From Tubiluchus corallicola (taxonomy: Eukaryota > Priapulida > Priapulimorpha > Priapulimorphida > Tubiluchidae): a stretch of DNA of 64,000 nucleotides. The DNA is taken from assembly GCA_030141605.1 (NCBI GenBank), contig JAQGDQ010000327.1:1-64000 (forward strand). Direction: 5' to 3'. A model generated the notes under the pieces. It had not been told where the DNA came from, did no database searches, and saw nothing but the letters and a program-made list of their open reading frames with translations. Within the stretch, counting starts at the first letter, position 1. Each line of letters starts with the position of its first letter. The translations under genes were made by a program, and so were the position numbers. Shown here one piece after another: positions 48,390 to 61,019 of this stretch.

Positions 48390-51300
48390 GTTAATATCTG
48401 TTTTAGAGAGCTTGAAAATGTCATCTTACCAAACGGTTGATGTTGCTTTATCTAAGCGATCTTACCAGATGATGAGCTCCCTGCAGATTTCTTGTGCTCA
48501 GGCATCTCAGACTGTCGATAGAACTCTTCTTACCAGATTCTGAGCTTGGCCATAAACGTCTGCGTATGTCTCTATTCAAATGCAAAACATCGCCTGTAGA
48601 AGTCCTCTGGTTAGATACTTAAGAATGGTAGTACATTTCACCTATTCAGATGTTTGAGATTGTTCGAGATCAGTTCTTACTTGATGTTCCAGTTCGTATG
48701 TAGTTCTTAGCAGATGACCGGGTTTGGATGTAAGCGTCTTTTAACTCGAGGTATTAATATATGTTTAGATTGCGTGGAAATGTCATCGTACGAAACGATT
48801 GAAGTTACGTATACCTACGCCGTTTTACCAGACGACGAGTAGCCTGCTGATTTCTCTGATCAGGTACTTCAGTTTGACAATAAACTCTTCGTACTAAATG
48901 CTTAAGTTTGACCATGCATGTCTTCTGTTAAGCTAATTGAAGCTGTCTGTGTATATTTCTATTCTGATGCTTAACATTGCCTGTGTGGAAATCTTCTGGT
49001 TAGATATTTGAGAATGGCAGTAGATTTTAGGTATTTCAGATGTTAGGAGATGTTTGAAGTTATCTGTATGTCTTTATTCCGATATCTAAGAATGCCTAAA
49101 GAAGTCCTCTATTTAGATACTTTGGCCTTTTAGTAGATTTTGTCAGATCAGATACTTGAAATTGCTCTAGCTGATTTCTGACTAGATGTTTCATTTTGTC
49201 TGCAGATCTTAACATATGAGTGGGATTGGATGTAGATGTCTTCAGAATTGGGGAATTAGTAAATGTTTTGGATTGCTTGGAAATGTCATCTTACCAAACT
49301 GTTGAAATTGCCTGTATCAATGTCGTCTTACCAGATGATGAGTTTCCTGCAGATTTATTCTGTTCAAGTACATGAGATTCGCAATGAAACTCTTCCTACC
49401 AAATGCTCGAGTATGGCCATTTATGTCTTCTGACGAGCTAATTGAGGCTTGTCTGTGTCACCACTATTCACGTATTAAAATTTGTTGTAGATACTCGAGA
49501 ATGGCAGTAAATTTCATCTGTCCATTGTTTGTGGTTGTTCGAGACGAGTTCTTATTAGACGTAGACGTTTCAGTTCGGACGTAGATCTTAGCAGACGATC
49601 TGGATTGGATGCAGATGGCTTCTAACTCCAAGTGTTAATATCTGTTTTAGAGAGCTTGAAAATGTCATCTTACCAAACGGTTGATGTTGCTTTATCTAAG
49701 CGATCTTACCAGATGATGAGTTCCCTGCAGATTTCTTGTGCTCAGGCATCTCAGACTGTCGATAGAACTCTTCTTACCAGATTCTGAGCTTGGCCATAAA
49801 CGTCTGCGTATGTCTCTATTCAAATGCAAAACATCGCCTGTAGAAGTCCTCTGGTTAGATACTTAAGAATGGTAGTACATTTCACCTATTCAGATGTTTG
49901 AGATTGTTCGAGATCAGTTCTTACTTGATGTTCCAGTTCGTATGTAGATCTTAGCAGATGATCGGGTTCGGATGTAAGCGTCTTTTAACTCGAGGTGTTA
50001 ATATATGTTTAGATTGCGTGGAAATGTCATCGTACGAAACGATTGAAGTTACCTATGCCTACGCCGTTTTACCAGACGACGAGTAGTCTGCTGATTTCTC
50101 TGATCAGGTACTTCAGTTTGAACACTTCGTACTAAATGCTTAAGTTTGACCATACATGTCTTCTCTTAAGCTAATTGAAGCTGTCTGTGTATATCTCTAT
50201 TCAAATGCATAACATTGCCTGTAGAAGTCCTCTGGTCAGATACTTAAGAATGGTAGTACATTTCACCTATTCAGATGTTTGAGATTGTTCGAGATCAGTT
50301 CTTGCTTGATGTTCCAGTTCGTATGTAGATCTTAGCAGATGATCGGGTTTGGATGTAAGCGTCTTTTAACTCGAGGTGTTAATATATGTTTAGATTGTGT
50401 GGAAATGTCATCGTACGAAACGATTGAAGTTACCTATGCCTACGCCGTTTTACCAGACGACGAGTAGTCTGCTGATTTCTCTGATCAGGTACTTCAGTTT
50501 GACAATAGAACTCTTCGTACTAAATGCTTAAGTTTGACCATACATGTCTTCTGTTAAGCTAATTGAAGCTGTCTGTGTATATCTCTATTCAGATGGTTAA
50601 CATTGACTGTGTGGAAATCTTCTGGTTAGATATTTTAGAACGGCAGTAGATTTCAGGTATTTCAGGTGTTAGGAGATGTTTGAAGTTATCTGTATGTCTT
50701 TATTCCGATATCTAAGAATGCCTGCAGAAGTCCTCTATTTAGATACTTTGGGCTTTTAGTAGATTTTGTCAGTTCAGATACTTGAAATTGCTCTAGCTGA
50801 TTTCTGACTAGATGTTTCATTTTGTCTGCAGATCTTAACATATGAGTGCGATTCGATGTAGATGTCTTCAGAATTGGGAATTGGTAAATGTTTTGGATTG
50901 CTTGGAAATGTCACCTCACCAAACGGTTGAAATTGCCTGTATAAATGTCGTCTTACCAAATGATGAGTTTCCTGCAGATTTATTCTGTTCAAGTACCTGA
51001 GATTCGCAATGAAACTATACCTACCAAATGCTCGAGTATGGCCATTTATGTCTTCTGACGAGCTAATTGAGGCTTGTCTGTGTCACCACTATTCACGTAT
51101 TAAAATTTATTGTACATACTCGAGAATGGCAGTAAATTTCATCTGTCCATTGTTTGTGGTTGTTCGAGACGAGTTCTTACTAGATGTTTCAGTTCGCACG
51201 TAGATCTTAGCAGACGATATGGATTGGATGCAGATGCTTTCTAACTCCAAGTGTTAATATCTGTTTTAGAGAGCTTGAAAATGTGATCTTACCAAACGGT

Positions 51301-51850
51301 TGATGTTGCTTTATCTAAGTGATATTACCAGATGATGAGTTCTCTGCAGATTTCTTGTGCTCAGGCATCTCAGACAATCGATAGAACTCTTCTTACCAGA
51401 TGCTGAGCTTGGCCATAAACGTCTTCTGACAAGCTAATTGAGGCCGTCTGCGTATGTTTCTATTCAAATGCATAACATTTTCTGTAGAAGTCCTCTGGTT
51501 AGATACTTAAGAATGGTAGTACATTTCACCTATTCAGATGTTTGAGATTGTTCGAGATTAGTTCTTACTTGATGTTCCAGTTCGTATGTAGATCTTAGCA
51601 GATGATCGGGTTCGGATGTAAGCGTCTTTTGACTCGAGGTATTAATATATGTTTAGATTGCGTGGAAATGTCATCGTACGAAACGATTGAAGTTACCTAT
51701 GCCTACGCCGTTTTACCAGACGACGAGTAGTCTGCTGATTTCTCTGATCAGGTACTTCAGTTTGACAATAGAACTCTTCGTACTAAATGCTTAAGTTTGG
51801 CCATACATGTCTTCTGTTAAGCTAATTGAAGCTGTCTGTGTATATCTCTA
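48390..51850 (+). repeat. Higher-order duplicate A (~3.4 kb)
   Basis: Nearly identical to 53600-57060 with an offset of about 5.21-5.22 kb. Shared private variants include the shortened TTTGAACACTTCGTAC (50117, 55337) and CATAACATTTTCTGTAGAAG (51468, 56680). The two copies part company just after about 51850 and 57060. Confidence 0.8.
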
Positions 51851-53599
51851 TTCAAATGCAAAACATCGCCTGTAGAAGTCCTCTGGTTAGATACTTAAGA
51901 ATGGTAGTACATTTCACATATTCAGATGTTTGAGATTGTTCGAGATCAGTTCTTACTTGATGTTCCAGTTCGTATGTAGATCTTAGCAGATGATCGGGTT
52001 CGGATGTAAGCGTCTTTTAACTCGAGGTGTTAATATATGTTTAGATTGCGTGGAAATGTCATCGTACGAAAAGATTGAAGTTACCTATGCCTACGCCGTT
52101 TTACCAGACGACGAGTAATCTGCTGATTTCTCTGATAAATTGCTTGTATCAATGTCGTCTTGCGAAATGATGAGATACCTGCAGATTTATTCTGTTCAAA
52201 CGCTCAGATTCGCAATGAAACTCTTCCTGCCAAATGCTCGAGTATGGCCATTTATGTCTTCTGACGAGCTAATTGAACGTATTAAAATTTATTGTACATA
52301 CTCGAGAATGGCAGTAAATTTCATCTGTCCATTTTTTGTGGTTGTTCGAGACGAGTTCTTACTAGATGTTTCAGTTCGCACGTAGATCTTAGCAGACGAT
52401 CTGGATTGGATGCAGATGCTTTCTAACTACAAGTGTTAATATCTGTTTTAGAGAGCTTGAAAATGTCATCTTACCAAACGGTTGATGTTGCTTTATCTAA
52501 GCGATCTTACCAGATGATGAGTTCCCTGCAGATTTCTTGTGTTCAGGCATCTCAGACTATCGATAGAACTCTTCTTACCAGATGCTGAGCTTGGCCATAA
52601 ACGCCTGCGTATGTCTCTATTCAAATGCAAAACATTGCCTGTAGAAGTCCTCTGGTTAGATACTTAAGAATGGTAGTACATTTCACCTATTCAGATGTTT
52701 GAGATTTTTCGAGATCAGTTCTTCCTTGATGTTCCAGTAAATGTTTCGGATTGTTTGGAAATGTCACCTTACCAAAAGGTTGAAATCGCCTGTATAAATG
52801 TCGTCTTACCAAATGATGAGATTCCTGCAGATTTATTCTGTTTAAGCAGCTCACATTCGCAATGAAACTCTTCCTGCCAAATACTTAAGTACAGCCCTAC
52901 ATTTCTTTTGACATGCTAGTTAAGGTTGTCTGCGTATATGTCTCTGTTCAGATACTTGACGTTGCCTGTAGAAGTCTTCTCATTAGATATTTGAGAATGG
53001 CAGTATGTTTCAGATATGTGTGGTGTTAGGAGATGTTTGAAGTTGTCTGTATATGTCTCTATTCTGATAATTAAGAATGTCTGCAGAAATCTTCTAATTA
53101 GATACTTTTGGCTAACAGTAGATTTTATCTGTTCAGATGCTTGAAATTGCTCTAACTGATTTCTGACTAGAAGTTTCATTTTGTCTGCAGATCTTAACAT
53201 ATGAGTGGGATTGGATGTAGATGTCTTCAGAATTGGGGAATTAGTAAATGTTTTGGATTGCTTGGAAATGTCATCTTACCAAACTGTTGAAATTGCCTGT
53301 GCCAATGTCGTCTTACCAGATGATGAGTTTCCTGCAGATTTATTCTGTTCAAGCACCTGAGATTCGCAATGAAACTATTCCTACCAAATGCTCGAGTATG
53401 GCCATTTATGTCTTCTGACGAGCTAATTGAGGCTTGTCTGTGTCACCACTATTCACGTATTAAAATTTGTTGTAGATACTCGAGAATGGCAGTAAATTTC
53501 ATCTGTCCATTGTTTGTGGTTGTTCGAGACGAGTTCTTACTAGATGTTTCAGTTCGCACGTAGATCTTAGCAGACGATCTGGATTGGATGCAGATGGCT

Positions 53600-56500
53600 T
53601 CTAACTCCAAGTGTTAATATCTGTTTTAGAGAGCTTGAAAATGTCATCTTACCAAACGGTTGATGTTGCTTTATCTAAGCGATCTTACCAGATGATGAGT
53701 TCCCTGCAGATTTCTTGTGCTCAGGCATCTCAGACTATCGATAGAACTCTTCTTACCAGATTCTGAGCTTGGCCATAAACGTCTGCGTATGTCTCTATTC
53801 AAATGCAAAACATTGCCTGTAGAAGTCGTCTGGTTAGATACTTAAGAATGGTAGTACATTTCACCTATTCAGATGTTTGAGATTGTTCGAGATCAGTTCT
53901 TACTTGATGTTCCAGTTCGTATGTAGATCTTAGCAGATGACCGGGTTTGGATGTAAGCGTCTTTTAACTCGAGGTATTAATATATGTTTAGATTGCGTGG
54001 AAATGTCATCGTACGAAACGATTGAAGTTACGTATACCTACGCCGTTTTACCAGACGACGAGTAGCCTGCTGATTTCTCTGATCAGGTACTTCAGTTTGA
54101 CAATAAAACTCTTCGTACTAAATGCTTAAGTTTGACCATGCATGTCTTCTGTTAAGCTAATTGAAGCTGTCTGTGTATATTTCTATTCTGATGCTTAACA
54201 TTGCCTGTGCGGAAATCTTCTGGTTAGATATTTGAGAATGGCAGTAGATTTTAGGTATTTCAGATGTTAGGAGATGTTTGAAGTTATCTGTATGTCTTTA
54301 TTCCGATATCTAAGAATGCCTAAAGAAGTCCTCTATTTAGATACTTTGGCCTTTTAGTAGATTTTGTCAGATCAGATACTTGAAATTGCTCTAGCTGATT
54401 TCTGACTAGATGTTTCATTTTGTCTGCAGATCTTAACATATGAGTGGGATTGGATATAGATGTCTTCAGAATTGGGGAATTAGTAAATGTTTTGGATTGC
54501 TTGGAAATGTCATCTTACCAAACGGTTGAATTTGCCTGTATCAATGTCGTCCTACCAGATGATGAGTTTCCTGCAGATTTATTCTGTTCAAGTACATGAG
54601 ATTCGCAATGAAACTCTTCCTACCAAATGCTCGAGTATGGCCATTTATGTCTTCTGACGAGCTAATTGAGGCTTGTCTGTGTCACCACTATTCACGTATT
54701 AAAATTTGTTGTAGATACTCGAGAATGGCAGTAAATTTCATCTGTCCATTGTTTGTGGTTGTTCGAGACGAGTTCTTACTAGATGTTTCAGTTCGCACGT
54801 AGATCTTAGCAGACGATCTGGATTGGATGCAGATGGCTTCTAACTCCAAGTGTTAATATCTGTTTTAGAGAGCTTGAAAATGTCATCTTACCAAACGGTT
54901 GATGTTGCTTTATCTAAGCGATCTTACCAGATGATGAGCTCCCTGCAGATTTCTTGTGCTCAGGCATCTCAGACTGTCGATAGAACTCTTCTTACCAGAT
55001 TCTGAGCTTGGCCATAAACGTCTGCGTATGTCTCTATTCAAATGCAAAACATCGCCTGTAGAAGTCCTCTGGTTAGATACTTAAGAATGGTAGTACATTT
55101 CACCTATTCAGATGTTTGAGATTGTTCGAGATCAGTTCTTACTTGATGTTCCAGTTCGTATGTAGATCTTAGCAGATGATCGGGTTCGGATGTAAGCGTC
55201 TTTTAACTCGAGGTGTTAATATATGTTTAGATTGCGTGGAAATGTCATCGTACGAAACGATTGAAGTTACCTATGCCTACGCCGTTTTACCAGACGACGA
55301 GTAGTCTGCTGATTTCTCTGATCAGGTACTTCAGTTTGAACACTTCGTACTAAATGCTTAAGTTTGACCATACATGTCTTCTCTTAAGCTAATTGAAGCT
55401 GTCTGTGTATATCTCTATTCAAATGCATAACATTGCCTGTAGAAGTCCTCTGGTCAGATACTTAAGAATGGTAGTACATTTCACCTATTCAGATGTTTGA
55501 GATTGTTCGAGATCAGTTCTTGCTTGATGTTCCAGTTCGTATGTAGATCTTAGCAGATGATCGGGTTTGGATGTAAGCGTCTTTTAACTCGAGGTGTTAA
55601 TATATGTTTAGATTGTGTGGAAATGTCATCGTACGAAACGATTGAAGTTACCTATGCCTACGCCGTTTTACCAGACGACGAGTAGTCTGCTGATTTCTCT
55701 GATCAGGTACTTCAGTTTGACAATAGAACTCTTCGTACTAAATGCTTAAGTTTGACCATACATGTCTTCTGTTAAGCTAATTGAAGCTGTCTGTGTATAT
55801 CTCTATTCAGATGGTTAACATTGACTGTGTGGAAATCTTCTGGTTAGATATTTTAGAACGGCAGTAGATTTCAGGTATTTCAGGTGTTAGGAGATGTTTG
55901 AAGTTATCTGTATGTCTTTATTCCGATATCTAAGAATGCCTGCAGAAGTCCTCTATTTAGATACTTTGGGCTTTTAGTAGATTTTGTCAGTTCAGATACT
56001 TGAAATTGCTCTAGCTGATTTCTGACTAGATGTTTCATTTTGTCTGCACATATGAGTGGGATTCGATGTAGATGTCTTCAGAATTGGGAATTAGTAAATG
56101 TTTTGGATTGCTTGGAAATGTCACCTCACCAAACGGTTGAAATTGGCTGTATCAATGTCGTCTTACGAAATGATGAGATTCCTGCAGATTTATTCGGTTC
56201 AAGACGCTCAGATTCGCAATGAAACTCTTCCTACCAAATGCTCGAGTATGGCCATTTATGTCTTCTGACGAGCTAATTGAGGCTTGTCTGTGTCACCACT
56301 ATTCACGTATTAAAATTTATTGTAGGTACTCGAGAATGGCAGTAAATTTCATCTGTCCATTGTTTGTGGTTGTTCGAGACGAGTTCTTACTAGATGTTTC
56401 AGTTCGCACGTAGATCTTAGCAGACGATATGGATTGGATGCAGATGCTTTCTAACTCCAAGTGTTAATATCTGTTTTAGAGAGCTTGAAAATGTCATCTT

Positions 56501-57060
56501 ACCAAACGGTTGATGTTGCTTTATCTAAGTGATATTACCAGATGATGAGTTCCCTGCAGATTTCTTGTGCTCAGGCATCTCAGACAATCGATAGAACTCT
56601 TCTTACCAGATGCTGAGCTTGGCCATAAACGTCTTCTGACAAGCTAATTGAGGCCGTCTGCGTATGTTTCTATTCAAATGCATAACATTTTCTGTAGAAG
56701 TCCTCTGGTTAGATACTTAAGAATGGTAGTACATTTCACCTATTCAGATGTTTGAGATTGTTCGAGATTAGTTCTTACTTGATGTTCCAGTTCGTATGTA
56801 GATCTTAGCAGATGATCGGGTTTGGATGTAAGCGTCTTTTAACTCGAGGTGTTAATATATGTTTAGATTGCGTGGAAATGTCATCGTACGAAACGATTGA
56901 AGTTACCTATGCCTACGCCGTTTTACCAGACGACGAGTAGTCTGCTGATTTCTCTGATCAGGTACTTCAGTTTGACAATAGAACTCTTCGTACTAAATGC
57001 TTAAGTTTGACCATACATGTCTTCTGTTAAGCTAATTGAAGCTGTCTGTGTATATCTCTA
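53600..57060 (+). repeat. Higher-order duplicate B (~3.4 kb)
   Basis: Partner of 48390-51850. One clear difference lies near 56040, where a stretch present at 50828-50839 (GATCTTAACATA) is shortened. Confidence 0.8.
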
Positions 57061-58869
57061 TTCAGATGCTTAACATTGCCTGTGTGGAAATCTTCTGGTT
57101 AGATATTTGAGAATGGCAGTAGATTTTAGGTATTTCAGATGTTAGGAGATGTTTGAAGTTATCTGTATGTCTTTATTCCGATATCTAAGAATGCCTGCAG
57201 AAGTCCTCTATTTAGATACTTTGGGCTTTTAGTAGATTTTGTCAGATCAGATACTTGAAATTGCTCTGGCTGATTTCTGACTAGATGTTTCATTTTGTCT
57301 GCACATATGAGTGGGATTCGATGTAGATGTCTTCAGAATTGGGAATTAGTAAATGTTTTTGATTGCTTGGAAATGTCACCTTACCAAACGGTTGAAATTG
57401 CCTGTATCAATGTCGTCTTACGAAATGATGAGATTCCTGCAGATTTATTCTGTTCAAACGCTCAGATTCGCAATGAAACTCTTCCTGCCAAATGCTCGAG
57501 TATGGCTATTTATGTCTTCTGACGAGCTAATTGAGGCTTGTCTGTGTCACCACTATTCACGTATTAAAATTTATTGTAGGTACTCGAGAATGGCAGTAAA
57601 TTTCATCTGTCCATTGTTTGTGGTTGTTCGAGACGAGTTCTTACTAGATGTTTCAGTTCGCACGTAGATCTTAGCAGACGATATGGATTGCATGCAGATG
57701 CTTTCTAACTCCAAGTGTTAATATCTGTTTTACAGAGCTTGAAAATGTCATCTTACCAAACGGTTGATGTTGCTTTATCTAAGTGATATTACCAGATGAT
57801 GAGTTCCCTGCAGATTTCTTGTGCTCAGGCATCTCAGACAATCGATAGAACTCTTCTTACCAGATGCTGAGCTTGGCCATAAACGTCTTCTGACAAGCTA
57901 ATTGAGGCCGTCTGCGTATGTTTCTATTCAAATGTATAACATTGCCTGTAGAAGTCCTCTGGTTAGATACTTAAGAATGGTAGTACATTTCACCTATTCA
58001 GATGTTTGAGATTGTTCGAGATTAGTTCTTACTTGATGTTCCAGTTCGTATGTAGATCTTAGCAGATGATCGGGTTTGGATGTAAGCGTCTTTTAACTCG
58101 AGGTGTTAATATATGTTTAGATTGCGTGGAAATGTCATCGTACGAAACGATTGAAGTTACCTATGCCTACGCCGTTTTACCAGACGACGAGTAGTCTGCT
58201 GATTTCTCTGATCAGGTACTTCAGTTTGACAATAGAACTCTTCGTACTAAATGCTTAAGTTTGACCATACATGTCTTCTGTTAAGCTAATTGAAGCTGTC
58301 TGTGTATATCTCTATTCAGATGGTTAACATTGACTGTGTGGAAATCTTCTGGTTAGATATTTTAGAACGGCAGTAGATTTCAGGTATTTCAGGTGTTAGG
58401 AGATGTTTGAAGTTATCTGTATGTCTTTATTCCGATATCTAAGAATGCCTGCAGAAGTCCTCTATTTAGATACTTTGGGCTTTTAGTAGATTTTGTCAGA
58501 TCAGATACTTGAAATTGCTCTGGCTGATTTCTGACTAGATGTTTCATTTTGTCTGCAGATCTTAACATATGAGTGGGATTCGATGTAGATGTCTTCAGAA
58601 TTGGGGAATTAGTAAATGTTTTGGATTGCTTGGAAATGTCACCTTACCAAACGGTTGAAATTGCCTGTATCAATGTCGTCTTACGAAATGATGAGATTCC
58701 TGCAGATTTATTCTGTTCAAGCAGCTCAGATTCGCAATGAAACTCTTCCTGCCAAATACTTAAGTATACCCCTACTTGTCTTTCGACAAGCTAGTTAAGG
58801 TTGTCTGCGTATGTCTCTGTTCAGATACTTGACATTGCCTGTAGAAGTCTTCTCATTTGATACTTGAGA

Positions 58870-60505
58870 ATCGCACTACATCGTCACATTCACTTTCGAA
58901 AACATGCTTTCATTGTCAAGCTGATAATCCTATTCTAGCGATGTGTTTCAAAGCATTTGGAAAGAAAGTGCCTATTTCTCAAGCCTCATCTCAGGGTTCT
59001 TCACCATCAATTAGGACACAGTTTCAAGCTTCATTTACTCCAGGTTTACCTTGGGTACAAGCTTCTTCAATTAGTAACTGTGTGAGTGAAGCAGCCGCAT
59101 TGATGTCAGTGACACCATCAGTGTTTTTCCAGACAGCTAGTACATGGCTTTTTAATCAAGAAACTGGTCAATCAATTCCTGTAAGGGTATTTTTTGATTC
59201 AGCTAGCTGTCGCAGCTGCATATCACAGCGTATCACGACTTGGCCATGCAGGACCAAAACATTTGCTTGCTCAGTTGAGAAAAGATTACTGGATTCCACA
59301 AGGACGTGCAGCAGTTCGGCGACTTGTTAAACAATGCTTGAAATGCACAAGATGGCATGGAAGTCACTTTGCCGTACCAAAGGAACCACCGCTTCCAAGT
59401 GTTAATGAAGGTCCACCATTTAGTACTACTGGAATTGATTCCGGGTCCACTGATACATGGGTCCACCGTACATCAAGACACGAGATGGAAACTTGTTCAA
59501 AGTTTGGGTTTGCCTCTATACATGTGCTGCAATTAGAGCAATCCATCTAGAAGTAGTGGAAGATCTCACTGCACACAGTTTTCTGATGAGTCTGCGTCGA
59601 TTTATATCACGTCGCGGTAAACCAAATCAAATTATCTCAGACAATGCAAAGACATTTAAGTTGGTAGCATCGACTTTAGACAAAGTTTGGGAATCAGCGA
59701 TTTACAGTGATGAAGTTCAGAACTACACTGCCAAAGAAGGGATTCGTTGGAATTTCATAGTTGAGCTTGCACCATGATTTGGCGGCTTTTATGAGCGTCT
59801 GATCCAATCTGTGAAGAAGTCTTTACGAAAAGCTTTAGGCTAAGCTCATCTTAATCTCGTACAGCTGCAAACAATTTTCACAGAAGTTGAAGGGATTTTA
59901 AATTCAAGGCTATTGGTTTATGTTGACACTGATGTCAGCTCCGGAGACTTCATCAGCCCTGCACATTTTCTAGGTAATCCTAAATTGAGTACTCCTTCTA
60001 TCCTTCCGGAACCCGATCCTACCTTTCCCGTGAAATCAGAATCAGCTGAAAGAGTTGTAGCTTTGTGGAAGAGTTCCGAGCATCAACTTAATCTCTTTTG
60101 GACTTCATGGAGGAATGATTATCTCCTCAGCTTAAGAGAAAGGTGGGCCAACAACGAAACCGTGGTTCAGTATCATCAGTACCTGTGGTCGGACAAACGG
60201 TTTTGGTTCGTGTTGGCATGCAACCAGGAGCACAATGGAAGCTTGGAAGAGTGTCCAATCACATCCCGAGCGCTGATGGAACTATTGCCAAATCGTCGGC
60301 ATATCAATCGTTCAAACTATTGCACTCATTGGAGACTGCAGCAAATTCTGGATCAAATGGTGTTAATTGCCAGCTGGGGTCCAAAATGATGATGATGACG
60401 CTAATACCAAGCAACCTGATTCAGATGCTCCACGACCACATCTACAAGCTGCAGTTGAAGCGCAACAAAGGATCAAAGGAATTCTGGCTGGCGGGAGTGT
60501 CGTGA
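58870..60505 (+). mobile_element. BEL/Pao retrotransposon remnant, protease fused to integrase by deletion
   Basis: From the left, a gag zinc-knuckle-like CFHCQADNP lies near 58898. The start of the A17-type aspartic protease follows near 59125-59225 (FFQTASTWLFNQETG, VRVFFDSASCRS, where DSG is expected, so the Gly is Ala). Immediately after, in another frame, comes the integrase zinc domain (LGHAGPKHLLAQLRKDYWIP, QCLKCTRWHG). The integrase core follows with TGID near 59428, ISDNAKTF near 59634 and TEVEGILNSR near 59881, giving the D, D, E residues. Last is a DUF5641-like tail (VGQTVLVRVG, WKLGRVS) near 60160-60260. Reverse transcriptase and RNase H are missing. Stops (for example TGA in AP*FGGF at 59776) and frameshifts make it non-functional. 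Confidence 0.88.
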
Positions 60506-61019
60506 ACTGATTCACGAGTTTGTTTATGAACTTTATAAACTTTAGCAACATTAGAACTTTACAGTAAGCTACACTACAGTGAATCATTTTCTCACCTGAC
60601 TGGTTTCTGTTTTGAGGCATTTCCCAAGGTTAACCAGTTTCAACTGATTTGAGCTCTTACAGTTTTAATCTAGCAGTCACAGCGCGGTGTACAGAAAAGA
60701 CAGTCAATAATAAAGTGTTTGTGCCACTAAAGGAGTTTGGTTTTTGTTGCTACATATATTGACAAAAGCCTTTTTCACAAATTCCTGTTTTCTTTCATTT
60801 TAAATCTCTCGCGAAACTGTTCCGACTGCGCTATTACTTTGCGTCACAAACACACACAACGTAAGCCTAACTGGTACACGCACAAGCTGAATTTAAATTC
60901 TCTTCATGAGAGAGTACTTAGAGTGTTCGAGGTGTGTACACTGTTGTACAATACTTCCCAGAGTTTTACGCATAACTTTTATCGATTTTCTGATTGTCTA
61001 CAACCATTTGGCGGCTATT
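60506..61019 (+). other. Possible 3' LTR region of the BEL/Pao remnant
   Basis: A poly(A)-like AATAAA followed by GTGTTTGTGCC is at about 60709-60725. No second LTR is available to define the ends. The rest, including a frame at 60737-61054, has no recognised domain. Confidence 0.3.

Larger units (their letters stand above)
43640..58870 (+). repeat. Satellite array, main arm, ~35 bp monomers in higher-order units
   Basis: About 15 kb of continuous repeat. Segmenting 46540-47200 by eye gives consecutive units of 33-36 bases such as ATTGCCTGTAGAAGTCTTCT plus CATTAGATACTTGAG, then AATGGCAGTAGATTTCAGCT plus ATTTCGATAATTAAG. Different monomer variants recur in fixed order. The landmark TATGGCCATTTATGTCTTCT recurs, exactly or nearly so, close to 45825, 49410, 51038, 52248, 53398, 54637, 56248 and 57500, giving spacings mainly of about 1.2 and 1.6 kb. 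Blocks of about 400 bp are nearly identical between 44578-44985 and 46524-46921. A period of about 35 is not a multiple of three, and the many 60-100 codon frames inside simply repeat with the array, so no protein is called. Confidence 0.93.

Noticed and set aside
45620-58798. Recurring 60-104 codon open frames in the satellite (for example those containing KLFLPNARVWPFMSSDELIE or MSAHMSGIRCRCLQNWELV)
   Set aside because: They recur only because the DNA repeats. The monomer period is about 35 bases and does not preserve frame, and there is no recognised domain or splice structure.
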